From assembly GCF_900103485.1 (NCBI RefSeq), contig NZ_FNHW01000001.1, forward strand, positions 3,245,057 to 3,309,056: 64,000 nt of DNA, in the 5' to 3' direction. This DNA comes from Fictibacillus solisalsi. Its GTDB lineage: Bacteria > Bacillota > Bacilli > Bacillales > Fictibacillaceae. Under the pieces are notes generated by a model. That model saw nothing but the letters and a program-made list of their open reading frames with translations, made no database searches and was not told where the DNA came from. The position numbers were made by a program, and so were the translations under genes. Position 1 is the first letter of the stretch; each line of letters opens with the position of its first letter. Positions 32,604-40,264 of this stretch are shown here, in pieces.

Positions 32604-33673
32604 AATGCCAGTTCACCCACTTTCTTTTCCATGTATTTCGTGAAGCTCGTTTCCTTCATAACATGAAGCGGATTTCCGCTTCCCTTCTCCCGGTAGATCA
32701 TGGTGATTTCCGCCAAAATACTGAGCGCAATTTCTTCCGGTGTTTTTGAACCGATATCCAAGCCAATGGGACTGTGGAGACGAGAGAGTTGCTCCTGGGT
32801 AAGCCCGACATTCATCTGATCCAACAGCTGGTACGTCCGTTTGTTCGGACCAAGTACCCCTATATATGGAGCAGCTGTTTTCAGTGACTGCTTCAAAAAA
32901 AGAGCATCCTGTTCAAAATGATGGGTCATAATGACCACAAATGAAAAGCTGCCTATCCGAAGGTCCGGCCATTCTCCCTTTGAAACACAAATGAGATGAT
33001 CAGCCTCCGGAAAATATTGTTGGTTCACAAAAGCAGGACGATGATCGATAACGGTCACTTGCCAGTTCAATTGCTTTGCTCCTTTTATGAGAGGCACTGC
33101 ATCCGGTCCTGCACCAAAAATGACCAGTTGTGGAGGAGGCGTGAGGGTTTCTGAAAATACAAGGGCCTCTTTCTCTCCATAAGGGATAGAATACACCCCT
33201 GCCCTTGATTGGTGAAAAGGAACCTGCTCACTTACCCATTTTTCACCAATCAACACAGGGTCAGACGCTTCTACAATAGTGGCGATGCCGACTTCATGGG
33301 CAAGTGCCGTTTCACAGATATCCATGCTACGGGCTGCCTTTTCAGGGTCACCCAGTGTATCAAAGGGCTCCAGGAAAATATCGATGGAACCATTGCATCC
33401 GAGGCCAAGCCCCCATAGATCGTCACCGCCGCCTCGGAAATCATAGCTTATCGTTTTACAGGATGCCGACTTTAACACCTCTTTTGCGTGTTCCATGAAG
33501 TCTCCCTCAACACACCCTCCGCTTAATAATCCGGTTAACGTTCCATCTTCGCTCCAAAAGCATTTGGCCCCTGATTTTTGATAGGTAGAGCCTTCCGTAC
33601 GGATAATCGTCCCCAAAACTCCCCGGAGACCGTTTTGGATACAGCGTTTCATTTCCAGATAAATCGGGAGCAT
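32600..33673 (-). CDS. XdhC/CoxI family Mo-enzyme maturation factor
   Basis: About 357 residues. The N-terminal XdhC domain (GVLGTIIRTEGSTYQKSGAKCFWSEDGTLTGLLSGGCVEGDF, with its conserved Cys) is followed by a Rossmann-like XdhC domain (VIFGAGPDAVPLIKGAKQLNWQVTVIDHRP, about 185-215). XdhC binds and sulfurylates the Mo cofactor before insertion into the enzyme. The ATG after CTGGAGGTGTGTGAG is preferred to a GTG three codons earlier. It starts one base after the stop of the regulator gene, so all share one transcript. Confidence 0.9.
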   Translation of the reverse strand: MLPIYLEMKRCIQNGLRGVLGTIIRTEGSTYQKSGAKCFWSEDGTLTGLLSGGCVEGDFMEHAKEVLKSASCKTISYDFRGGGDDLWGLGLGCNGSIDIFLEPFDTLGDPEKAARSMDICETALAHEVGIATIVEASDPVLIGEKWVSEQVPFHQSRAGVYSIPYGEKEALVFSETLTPPPQLVIFGAGPDAVPLIKGAKQLNWQVTVIDHRPAFVNQQYFPEADHLICVSKGEWPDLRIGSFSFVVIMTHHFEQDALFLKQSLKTAAPYIGVLGPNKRTYQLLDQMNVGLTQEQLSRLHSPIGLDIGSKTPEEIALSILAEITMIYREKGSGNPLHVMKETSFTKYMEKKVGELAL

Positions 33674-33674
33674 C

Positions 33675-34463
33675 TCACACACCTCCAGATGATATCGTTA
33701 GTCCCTGCTCCGCTTCTAAATGAAATTGCTCACGGTAATCGCTCGGTGTTATTCCAGTAAGTTTTTTAAAGGTAGTGGCAAAATATCCCGAATTCGCAAA
33801 ACCGGCATTGTTGGCAATCACTTCAATCGGCAGTGTTGACATTCTCAGCAGGGATTTGGCTTTTTGCACTCTGACAAACGACAGATATTCAACAAACGTC
33901 ATTCCTGTTTCCTCTTTAAACATTCTGCTGAAATAAGAAGGGCTCAGGTATACCCTGTCGGCTACACCTTTTAATGTGAGGGGTTCGCTGTAATAGATTT
34001 GCATATATTGGATGGCGCTGCCGATCGGATTTTTCAGATCTGCAGTAAAGGGCTCTTCATTTGATTTCATAACCCGGTTTATACTTTTGCTGAGAACAGG
34101 AATTAACACCCTGTCTAGCGTTTCAATCAGTTCATTTTTAGAAAGCGGTTTCAATAAGTAACCTAAAAAACCGGCATTGATTGACGATTGAACGAGTTCA
34201 AACATCTTTAATTGGGTCATCACGATAATCGGAAGGTCCGGATACAACTGAAGAGCGATTTTGCCAAACGCTATGCCATCGGTATCTGGCAAAGAAATAT
34301 CAATCATGAGTGCGCTCGGCTTGCTTTGTTTCAGCAACAGCATCCCTCGATGGGCCGTACTGGATTCATAAATGGATAAAAAGCTGTATTTACTTCCCTG
34401 AATGATTGCACAAACTTCTTTTCGGCATTGTTTATCATTATCGACAATAAGTAATTCCGACAC
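33675..34463 (-). CDS. Response regulator with AraC-type DNA-binding output
   Basis: A 262-residue protein. Residues 2-120 are a receiver domain with the phospho-Asp at about 55 (LMIDISLPDTDG), the Thr-type switch residue in VMTQLK and Lys in LLKPLSKNELIE. Residues 155-255 are an AraC/XylS double helix-turn-helix (LTLKGVADRVYLSPSYFSRMFKEETGMTFVEYL ... GYFATTFKKLTGITPSDYREQ). No histidine kinase is adjacent, so it is an orphan. It heads the molybdenum-hydroxylase gene group and probably activates it. Start codon GTG after GAGGGGGG. Confidence 0.88.
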   Translation of the reverse strand: MSELLIVDNDKQCRKEVCAIIQGSKYSFLSIYESSTAHRGMLLLKQSKPSALMIDISLPDTDGIAFGKIALQLYPDLPIIVMTQLKMFELVQSSINAGFLGYLLKPLSKNELIETLDRVLIPVLSKSINRVMKSNEEPFTADLKNPIGSAIQYMQIYYSEPLTLKGVADRVYLSPSYFSRMFKEETGMTFVEYLSFVRVQKAKSLLRMSTLPIEVIANNAGFANSGYFATTFKKLTGITPSDYREQFHLEAEQGLTISSGGV

Positions 34464-34511
34464 GTGTGCCCCCCCTCACATCCTTAAGGTAACGCAATTA
34501 CAAAATCAGCA

Positions 34512-34543
34512 GTTTTAAAATCGAGTTTTGATGGTTTTAAAAT
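34512..34543. promoter_or_regulatory. Direct repeats GTTTTAAAAT, 22 bp apart, upstream of the AraC-type regulator
   Basis: Two identical 10-mers occur 22 bp apart about 50-80 bp before the regulator start. Direct repeats spaced about two helical turns are the usual form of AraC-family sites, so autoregulation is plausible. Confidence 0.4.
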
Positions 34544-34705
34544 TTTGTTATAATTTTCAGATATTATTAAAATAACCGACTATAAAAAGTCGAAATCTGT
34601 AGAATCGTTATCTCTATGAAACCATAATTACACCGCCCCGCCAACAGACAGCAAAGTGGTGTTTCCTTTTATATGAATTTATGAGATGACTTGCAGATCG
34701 ACATG

Positions 34706-34758
34706 ATTAATTGCGGTTCGACAAAGAATACTTGCATATCACGTCATTTCATAACCCC
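34706..34758 (+). repeat. Dispersed 21-bp-period intergenic repeat, copy 2
   Basis: TTAATTGCGGTTCGACAAAG, then CTTGCATATCACGTCATTTCATAA. It lies upstream of the AraC-type regulator gene and next to the siderophore-protein remnant. Confidence 0.8.
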
Positions 34759-34774
34759 CTCCGAGCAAAATCCA

Positions 34775-34806
34775 TAAAAAAAAGAGCGCTCACCCTGGCG
34801 CTCTTC
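34775..34806 (-). terminator. Terminator facing the minus strand
   Basis: AAGAGCGC / GCGCTCTT stem with CAGGGTGA loop and eight T residues on the minus strand. It lies at the end of the siderophore-binding remnant. Confidence 0.8.
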
Positions 34807-34932
34807 ACCCATCGCTGCATCCCGGTCAATGACATAGAGGATTTCAGGATTCTTCCCGGAAATAAGTTCCATAGAGAGGTTTTGCCCATGCACTGGATCG
34901 GCGTGACTAAAGGATTCTGTTTTGAGCTGCTT
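34798..34932 (-). pseudogene. Remnant of a siderophore-binding lipoprotein gene (YclQ/FatB type)
   Basis: Without any start codon, this frame reads KTESFSHADPVHGQNLSMEL then ISGKNPEILYVIDRDAAMGE, which follows the HGQN(V/L)S-E---KNP--L-VIDR-AAIG segment of catechol/petrobactin siderophore-binding proteins such as YclQ. An in-frame stop lies immediately before it and the frame then enters the terminator. Only about 45 residues of a roughly 320-residue protein remain, so it is a truncated relic. Confidence 0.78.
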
Positions 34933-34990
34933 TTACAATAAACCTTATTGAAACAATCCTTTTGACACCATATATGTTATATAAAAAGCA

Positions 34991-35020
34991 AAACTCGCCT
35001 CAAAGTTGGCGAGTTCTTTT
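34991..35020. terminator. Terminator after the nucleotidyltransferase gene
   Basis: AACTCGCC / GGCGAGTT stem with an eight-base loop and T-rich flanks on both strands. Confidence 0.72.
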
Positions 35021-35105
35021 TATTATAAATTGCCAGTTCTTTCATCAAGCAGCCTTTGTTTACGTACAACTTTTTGCGAATCACACATTTAGTGTTGAAA
35101 TCTTT

Positions 35106-35948
35106 CTACATTTCCATATTGCTTACCTTTTGGGGGTTGTGAACCTGCAACCATTTATCAGCCTCGTTAATCATCCAAGTTCCCATATCCTCTAAAAAAA
35201 GAATGATTTCATTTCGATTTTCTGTAGGATTAATCGCAGAGTAAACTGCTTGTTTCATTTCACATTCCTTCTCTGGGTAATACTTAGAAAATATCTTATA
35301 CGCTGGATACAAGTCTCTTGTATACTTCTTTTCTTTCTCAATGACAAGTGCAAGACCTGCCCTAACGATGATTTTCATAATCCATGCGCAACAATCCAAT
35401 ATATCTTCTTTATCGTCATTGCCTGCAAGGTCTTCCTTAGCTTGTTGGATTTGATTCTTCAGGGTAACAAGATGTTGGTTCCCCAATGTTTTATCTGCCT
35501 TATAGTTGGGTAATTGGCCCCTTACATCTTCTCCATAAACACATACACTATGAGTCTTGATCATAAACGGAATGATTGAAAAGGTAATGGTCTCTATAAT
35601 ATCTTCAATATAATAGAAACTAAACTCTACACCATTTATACAATCATACTTTCTGTTCAACTCCTTTTCTGCTTTATCCACCCATTCCAAGTCGATTTCA
35701 TTTGTCTCTCTATTCGTTAGTGCGATTGTATCCAAGTCTGAAACACTATATATACCCAATCCACGGGGAACCGATCCCCTGACATATACACTATGCAGAT
35801 CGGAGCCCAAGTATTTTTGGTAATTGTCCACTACCTCTTCTATCACCTTATAAAATTCAGGGTTAACCTTCTCTAAATTTGAGTCGTTCATTATAAAACC
35901 ATTTTCATTCGCCGAGCAAAAACGTCCAATATTTTTAATATAAGTCAC
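35106..35948 (-). CDS. Nucleotidyltransferase-domain protein (antibiotic-NTase-like)
   Basis: About 280 residues. The GTG start follows GGTGGAGGATACG; an earlier GTG has no ribosome site. The nucleotidyltransferase core is YVRGSVPRGLGIYSVSDLDTIAL, giving the Gly-Ser and Asp-X-Asp metal-binding pattern of the Pol-beta superfamily. The C-terminal part is helical with CCAWIMKIIVRAGLALV. The organisation resembles aminoglycoside/lincosamide nucleotidyltransferases and unassigned relatives. The substrate is unknown. The gene looks AT-richer than its neighbours and stands alone. Confidence 0.78.
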   Translation of the reverse strand: MTYIKNIGRFCSANENGFIMNDSNLEKVNPEFYKVIEEVVDNYQKYLGSDLHSVYVRGSVPRGLGIYSVSDLDTIALTNRETNEIDLEWVDKAEKELNRKYDCINGVEFSFYYIEDIIETITFSIIPFMIKTHSVCVYGEDVRGQLPNYKADKTLGNQHLVTLKNQIQQAKEDLAGNDDKEDILDCCAWIMKIIVRAGLALVIEKEKKYTRDLYPAYKIFSKYYPEKECEMKQAVYSAINPTENRNEIILFLEDMGTWMINEADKWLQVHNPQKVSNMEM

Positions 35949-36130
35949 CGTATCCTCCACCTTTGTCACAACATTCTAACGACACACGATTTATTGTCTA
36001 TTATAAATATAATGTTAATGGCTGTGCCATAAATAAGGAAACAAGCTGAAACGATATTAAATAGGGGAAAGTGACGTGTACCAATACACACGTATATTTA
36101 ATAAAGCACCCTAATGCGGTGTTGGGAATT

Positions 36131-36180
36131 TTAGTTGCGGTTCAGCAAGAAACCGTTGCATACCACGTCATTTTCATAAG
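36131..36180 (+). repeat. Dispersed 21-bp-period intergenic repeat, copy 3
   Basis: TTAGTTGCGGTTCAGCAAGA, then CGTTGCATACCACGTCATTTTCATAA. It lies about 90 bp before the first patatin gene; copy 5 has the same place before the second patatin gene. Confidence 0.8.
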
Positions 36181-36266
36181 TCCTTCTAATCCATGCCCAT
36201 ACAACTGCCGCCAAACAAACATAAACTGAAGAAACTTCTGACCGGAATAGAAAGGGGAAATCAACT

Positions 36267-37238
36267 TTGGGCAAATACAGGATTATAACGTTTGATGGAG
36301 GCGGCACTTTGGGGGCATTAAGCCTGCAGCTGTTGAACCGATTGACGAAAATAACGCCACAACTCGTTCAAAAAACAGACCTTTTCTCCGGAACTTCCAT
36401 CGGGTCGTTTACCGCTCTTTCCTTAGCCAGCGGAAGATCGCCAAAAGAGACCTTCCGTTTTTTTAAGGAAGAAATTTTGCCGGCATTTGGTGTTTCCCGG
36501 CCAGGTGGACCTGTTTTTAACCAGCAATTACCGTATTCCGGTTTTATTAAAGCGGTACGAGAGTTTTTTCCATCAGACCTTCGCCTGAAGGACTTAAATC
36601 GGAGAGTGGTTGTGCCTGCGTTTCAGCTCTATTCTCGAGAATTGGATCGTTGGAACACTGTCCTGTTCCATAACTTCCCCGGCTCTCCTCATTTAAATGA
36701 AAAAGCGAGCGATGTCATTCTTAGGAGCAGCGGTGCCCCCGCTACCCAACGTGCCTATCAGAACTATGTGGATGGGTATATCTTCGCAGCTAATCCCAGT
36801 GCAGACAGCATCTCGTTGGCGGTTGGGAAAGCCTGCGTACCCCTGGAGCAAATTGCGGCTTTATCCATTGGAACAGGTGAAGCGCCGACACGCTTAAAAA
36901 GAGATACAAGAGGCTGGGGAATGGTGAGCGCAGATAACATCCGTCCCGAAAACCTGGAGGATTTGCCTCCGAACTGGGGTGTGCTTTTAGACCATGCAAC
37001 GGATGAACCATTATTGCCCTTTCTTCAAGTAACCGGCAGCAGCGCCTCGTACAATGCAACCATGATCAGTGGCAACCTGCTGGGCAAACGTTTTTTTCGA
37101 TTAAATCCGAGCATCCCCAGCCTCTCTCTAACCGATCCTGCCTCCGCTCCGATTGTTATCGAGATTGCGAACGAAACCAATTTAAAGCCTGTTCTTCAAT
37201 TTGTGGAGAAGAACTGGGGGTGTTCGCAGCCAAAATAG
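36267..37238 (+). CDS. Patatin-like phospholipase, paralogue A
   Basis: A 323-residue cytoplasmic patatin-fold acyl hydrolase starting at TTG after AAAGGGGAAATCAAC. The oxyanion loop is DGGGTLGALS (residues 10-19), the nucleophile Ser at about 44 lies in SGTSIGS and the dyad Asp at about 169 in NYVDGY, so the enzyme should be active. Patatins cleave acyl esters of phospholipids or galactolipids. A second copy (38.9 kb) of very similar sequence and the same TTG start lies beyond a ferredoxin-NADP reductase gene, evidence of a local duplication including the upstream repeat. Confidence 0.9.
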   Translation: MGKYRIITFDGGGTLGALSLQLLNRLTKITPQLVQKTDLFSGTSIGSFTALSLASGRSPKETFRFFKEEILPAFGVSRPGGPVFNQQLPYSGFIKAVREFFPSDLRLKDLNRRVVVPAFQLYSRELDRWNTVLFHNFPGSPHLNEKASDVILRSSGAPATQRAYQNYVDGYIFAANPSADSISLAVGKACVPLEQIAALSIGTGEAPTRLKRDTRGWGMVSADNIRPENLEDLPPNWGVLLDHATDEPLLPFLQVTGSSASYNATMISGNLLGKRFFRLNPSIPSLSLTDPASAPIVIEIANETNLKPVLQFVEKNWGCSQPK

Positions 37239-37263
37239 CATTTTTTTGGAGGGCCTTTCTGTC

Positions 37264-37316
37264 GTTAGTTGCGCTTCGGCAAGGTTTAGCTGCATATCAT
37301 GTCATTTTTATAAACC
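37264..37316 (+). repeat. Dispersed 21-bp-period intergenic repeat, copy 4
   Basis: TTAGTTGCGCTTCGGCAAGG, then TTAGCTGCATATCATGTCATTTTTATAA. It lies between the patatin A stop and its terminator. Confidence 0.8.
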
Positions 37317-37338
37317 GTACCATTCCGCACGAGGCAGA

Positions 37339-37371
37339 AAAGAGCGCTCAAACCCGAGCGCTCTTTTTTTA
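37339..37371. terminator. Terminator after patatin A
   Basis: AGAGCGCTC / GAGCGCTCT stem with a short loop and seven T residues; the stem resembles the one near repeat copy 2. Confidence 0.85.
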
Positions 37372-37551
37372 CTTATACACCGAAACTGCTGTATGCTTTT
37401 TCAAAACATCAAGCAAGCCTTCATTATCATTTGCTATATTGCGGAGGCTGAACATAAATGGATGGATGTCCGGCCAGAAACCGCTGTCTACGAGTTTATA
37501 CTAAGCCAATTTTTTTGGTGGTTTTTTATTTTTGTTTTAAACAAAATTCTG

Positions 37552-37580
37552 TTGTAAAAATTGGATGTTCGTTATATAGT
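37552..37580 (+). promoter_or_regulatory. Sigma-A promoter of the ferredoxin-NADP reductase gene
   Basis: TTGTAA and TATAGT are separated by 17 bp, about 50 bp before the start codon, with the Fur box immediately downstream. Confidence 0.65.
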
Positions 37581-37585
37581 ATAAA

Positions 37586-37600
37586 TGAGAATGATAATCA
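37586..37600. promoter_or_regulatory. Fur box
   Basis: TGAGAATGATAATCA agrees with the Bacillus 7-1-7 Fur box TGATAATNATTATCA at all but two positions outside the centre. It lies over the expected transcription start, where Fur-Fe would block the promoter. Confidence 0.8.
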
Positions 37601-37630
37601 CTACTATTCCCTTTCCAAGGAGAGGTACAT

Positions 37631-38680
37631 ATGACAAACAACGATATTTTTGATGTGACGATTATCGGCGGTGGTCCTGCTGGGTTATATTCCGCCTTTT
37701 ATAGCGGGCTTCGGGAAATGAAGACCAAAATTATTGAGTTCCAGCCACAGTTGGGCGGAAAAATACATGTGTATCCTGAAAAGATGATCTGGGATGTCGG
37801 CGGCCAGCCTCCCCTGCCTGGAGCAAAGCTTATCGAAAACCTTGTTCAGCAGGGACTGACATTTGATCCAGAGGTTGTCCTAAACGAAAAAGTAGAATCC
37901 ATTCGTCGGGATGAAGATGGAATCTTTATCTTGCAGGGCAGCAATGGCAGAATGCATTATTCCAAAACGGTCATTGTGGCTGTTGGCAGCGGCATTCTTA
38001 ATCCTCAGAAGCTTGATATTGAAGGCGCGGAGCGATTTGAGGTGTCTAATCTAAATTACACTGTAAAGTCTCTTCAGCATTTTAAGGATAAAACCGTGGT
38101 TATTTCGGGTGGAGGAAACTCAGCCATCGATTGGGCCAATGAGCTTGTCAATATCGCGAAAAAGGTCTACATCACCTATCGAAAAGAAAACCTTAAAGGC
38201 CATGAGGCACAAGTGACGCAACTGATGAACAGCTGTGCCGATTGTATTTTTAACACATCAATCTCAAGGCTGTTCGCATGCCCAAATCATGAGGTTATCG
38301 ACCAGATTGAGTTAACGAATCATGAAACAGGGGAAATCTCTTATCTGGACATTGATGAGGTGATTATTAATCACGGCTATGAACAGGATGCCTCCCTTCT
38401 TCAAAACAGCAGCCTGCGTGTTGAACTAATCGACAATTTTTACATTGCTGGCAATTCTGCCAGTGAAACTTCCATTCCTGGTTTGTATGCGGCCGGAGAC
38501 ATCTTGAAACATGATGGCAAATTGAACCTCATATCCGGCGCGTTCCAAGATGCAGCCAATGCGGTCAATAAAGCCAAACAATTTATCCAGCCAGATGCTC
38601 AACAAGTGGCCATGGTTTCCTCTCATAACGAAGTATTTAAGGATCGAAATCGTGACTTGGTCAAACAAATGATCAGGTAA
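37631..38680 (+). CDS. Ferredoxin/flavodoxin-NADP(+) reductase, thioredoxin-reductase-like (YumC/YcgT)
   Basis: A 349-residue flavoprotein starting after CCAAGGAGAGGTACAT. FAD binding: VTIIGGGPAGLYSAFYSG (residues 9-26); NADP binding: TVVISGGGNSAIDWA (about 157-171); second FAD motif PGLYAAGDI (about 283-291). There is no CxxC redox pair, which separates it from thioredoxin reductases and fits the YumC/YcgT group that reduces ferredoxins or flavodoxins. The Fur box implies induction on iron starvation, as known for ycgT, when it may supply electrons for iron release or flavodoxin. Confidence 0.9.
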   Translation: MTNNDIFDVTIIGGGPAGLYSAFYSGLREMKTKIIEFQPQLGGKIHVYPEKMIWDVGGQPPLPGAKLIENLVQQGLTFDPEVVLNEKVESIRRDEDGIFILQGSNGRMHYSKTVIVAVGSGILNPQKLDIEGAERFEVSNLNYTVKSLQHFKDKTVVISGGGNSAIDWANELVNIAKKVYITYRKENLKGHEAQVTQLMNSCADCIFNTSISRLFACPNHEVIDQIELTNHETGEISYLDIDEVIINHGYEQDASLLQNSSLRVELIDNFYIAGNSASETSIPGLYAAGDILKHDGKLNLISGAFQDAANAVNKAKQFIQPDAQQVAMVSSHNEVFKDRNRDLVKQMIR

Positions 38681-38701
38681 AGTAAAATATAAAGCATGTT
38701 C

Positions 38702-38735
38702 AGCCAGCCGGCTTGTAATCGGCTGGCTTTTTTTG
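38702..38735 (+). terminator. Terminator joined to repeat copy 5
   Basis: AGCCAGCCG / CGGCTGGCT stem with a seven- to eight-base loop and T run, directly followed by the repeat. Confidence 0.82.
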
Positions 38736-38736
38736 T

Positions 38737-38790
38737 GGTTAGTTGCGGTTCCACATGGTTTAGTTGCAAATCACGTCATTTTTATACCTC
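38737..38790 (+). repeat. Dispersed 21-bp-period intergenic repeat, copy 5
   Basis: TTAGTTGCGGTTCCACATGG, then TTAGTTGCAAATCACGTCATTTTTATA. It precedes patatin B by about 85 bp, as copy 3 does for patatin A. Confidence 0.82.
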
Positions 38791-38875
38791 CATCTATTCC
38801 GTGCCCATACAACCGCCGCTAAATGAACATAAACTACAAGGATACTTGTGATCGGATTAGAAAGGAGAATCAGCT

Positions 38876-39835
38876 TTGAGCAAATACCGGATCATGACCT
38901 TTGATGGAGGCGGCACTTTGGGGGCATTGAGTTTACAGCTTTTAAACAGGTTGTCGAACCTAACGCCACAACTCGTTCGAAAAACGGAAGTCTTCGCCGG
39001 AAATTCCATCGGCTCTTTCACCGCTCTTGCGTTAGCCAGCGGAAGAACGCCAAAAGAAACCTTCCGTTTTTTTAAGAAGGAAATTCTGCCGGCATTTAGT
39101 GTTTCGTGGCCTGGAGGCCCTGTTTTCAACCAGCAATTGCCGTTCTCCGGCTTTACTAAAGCGATACGGGAATTTTTCCCGGATGACCTTCGCCTTAAAG
39201 ACTTAAAAACAAAAGTTGTTATTCCTTCGTTTCACTTGTACGACCCAGAGGTGGATCGTTGGAATCCTGTGCTGTTCAACAACTTCCCCGGCTCTCCCTA
39301 CTTAAATGAAAAAGCGAGCGATGTTATCCTCCGGAGCAGCGGCGCACCCACGGCACAGCGCGCTTACCAGAATTATGCGGATGGCTATCTCGTCGCAACA
39401 AACCCATGTACAGCCTGCATCTCGTTTGCCGTGGGGAAAGCGTGCGTTCCATTGGACAAAATTGCGGTTTTATCCATTGGAACAGGTGAACAGCCAACAC
39501 AGTTAAGAAGAGATACCAGAGGCTGGGGAATGGTCAGCGCAGATAACATCCATCCTGAAAACCTCGAGGACCTGCCGCCGAACTGGGGAGTCCTCTTGGA
39601 TCAATCAACGAATGAACCGTTACTCCCTTTTCTTCAAATTACCAGTAGCAGCTCCGCCTATTATGAATCCATGGTCAGTGCCAACCTGCTGGGCAAACGC
39701 TTCTTTCGGCTGGATCCCCGCATCCCCAACTTCTCTAAGACAGATCCAACCGTTGTTCCCGCTCTGATCGAGATTGCAAATGAGACTGATTTAGAGCCTG
39801 TTGTTCGCTTTGTGGAGAAGAATTGGGGTTGTTAA
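38876..39835 (+). CDS. Patatin-like phospholipase, paralogue B
   Basis: A 319-residue protein highly similar to paralogue A along its whole length, starting at TTG after GAAAGGAGAATCAGC. The catalytic features are kept: DGGGTLGALS oxyanion loop, GNSIGS nucleophile (Ser about 44; Thr in A is Asn here) and NYADGY dyad. Both are preceded by similar DNA (repeat element plus a CATACAACYGCCGC segment), showing that the duplicated unit included the upstream region. Function as an acyl hydrolase is inferred; whether the copies differ in substrate is unknown. Confidence 0.9.
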   Translation: MSKYRIMTFDGGGTLGALSLQLLNRLSNLTPQLVRKTEVFAGNSIGSFTALALASGRTPKETFRFFKKEILPAFSVSWPGGPVFNQQLPFSGFTKAIREFFPDDLRLKDLKTKVVIPSFHLYDPEVDRWNPVLFNNFPGSPYLNEKASDVILRSSGAPTAQRAYQNYADGYLVATNPCTACISFAVGKACVPLDKIAVLSIGTGEQPTQLRRDTRGWGMVSADNIHPENLEDLPPNWGVLLDQSTNEPLLPFLQITSSSSAYYESMVSANLLGKRFFRLDPRIPNFSKTDPTVVPALIEIANETDLEPVVRFVEKNWGC

Positions 39836-39849
39836 TGTTAGGGATGTAA

Positions 39850-39878
39850 GAAAGCCATCCAAATTGGATGGCTTTTTG
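39850..39878. terminator. Terminator after patatin B
   Basis: AAAGCCATCCAAATTGGATGGCTTT is a near-perfect palindrome ending in five T residues. Confidence 0.85.
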
Positions 39879-40039
39879 CTTTGTGTTTGTCGTTTAAGGG
39901 GATATTTCGTGTTAAAAAGAAGGCTTTTGGGTTATTAAAGTAGTTTAATAGAGTTCACAATACGATTTTAGCCTCTTATTGGCCAATTTATCGGAATAGA
40001 TGGAGTTTTACCACGCATTTCATTTCCATAAATTCACTT

Positions 40040-40131
40040 ACTCTCAAAAACAGTTCTTTTATTCTCAAAAATTACAATCTATTCTCAAAATCGGTTTATT
40101 TATTCTCAAAAAGTCCTCTTTTATTCTCAAA
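40040..40131. repeat. Five direct repeats of ATTCTCAAAA with 20-21 bp period
   Basis: Copies begin at 40040 (ACTCTCAAAA), 40061, 40081, 40102 and 40123; the 10-base core is conserved while the 10-11 bases between differ. The spacing equals two helical turns, so all cores face the same side of DNA. It lies between convergent genes, away from any promoter. Confidence 0.85.
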
Positions 40132-40210
40132 CGGTTGATGCCTAATGGATTTCGACAAATTTCGCCATATTTATTCTCCTGCTAACTGCCCTCCCGCCTT
40201 TCCATCACAC

Positions 40211-40242
40211 AAAAAAGAAGAGGCTCCCACAAGCCTCTTCTC
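40211..40242 (-). terminator. Terminator of the subtilase gene
   Basis: Minus strand AGAAGAGGCT / AGCCTCTTCT with a six-base loop and six T residues. Confidence 0.85.
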
Positions 40243-40264
40243 ATGCATCCGAACGATTTACCTA

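Noticed and set aside
34711-34941. A 76-codon plus-strand frame
   Set aside because: It runs antisense through the siderophore-protein remnant and through a repeat copy; the minus strand explains the conservation.
40040-40131. Short regularly spaced repeats considered as a CRISPR array
   Set aside because: The 10-base repeat and 10-11-base gaps are far too short, and no cas genes are present.
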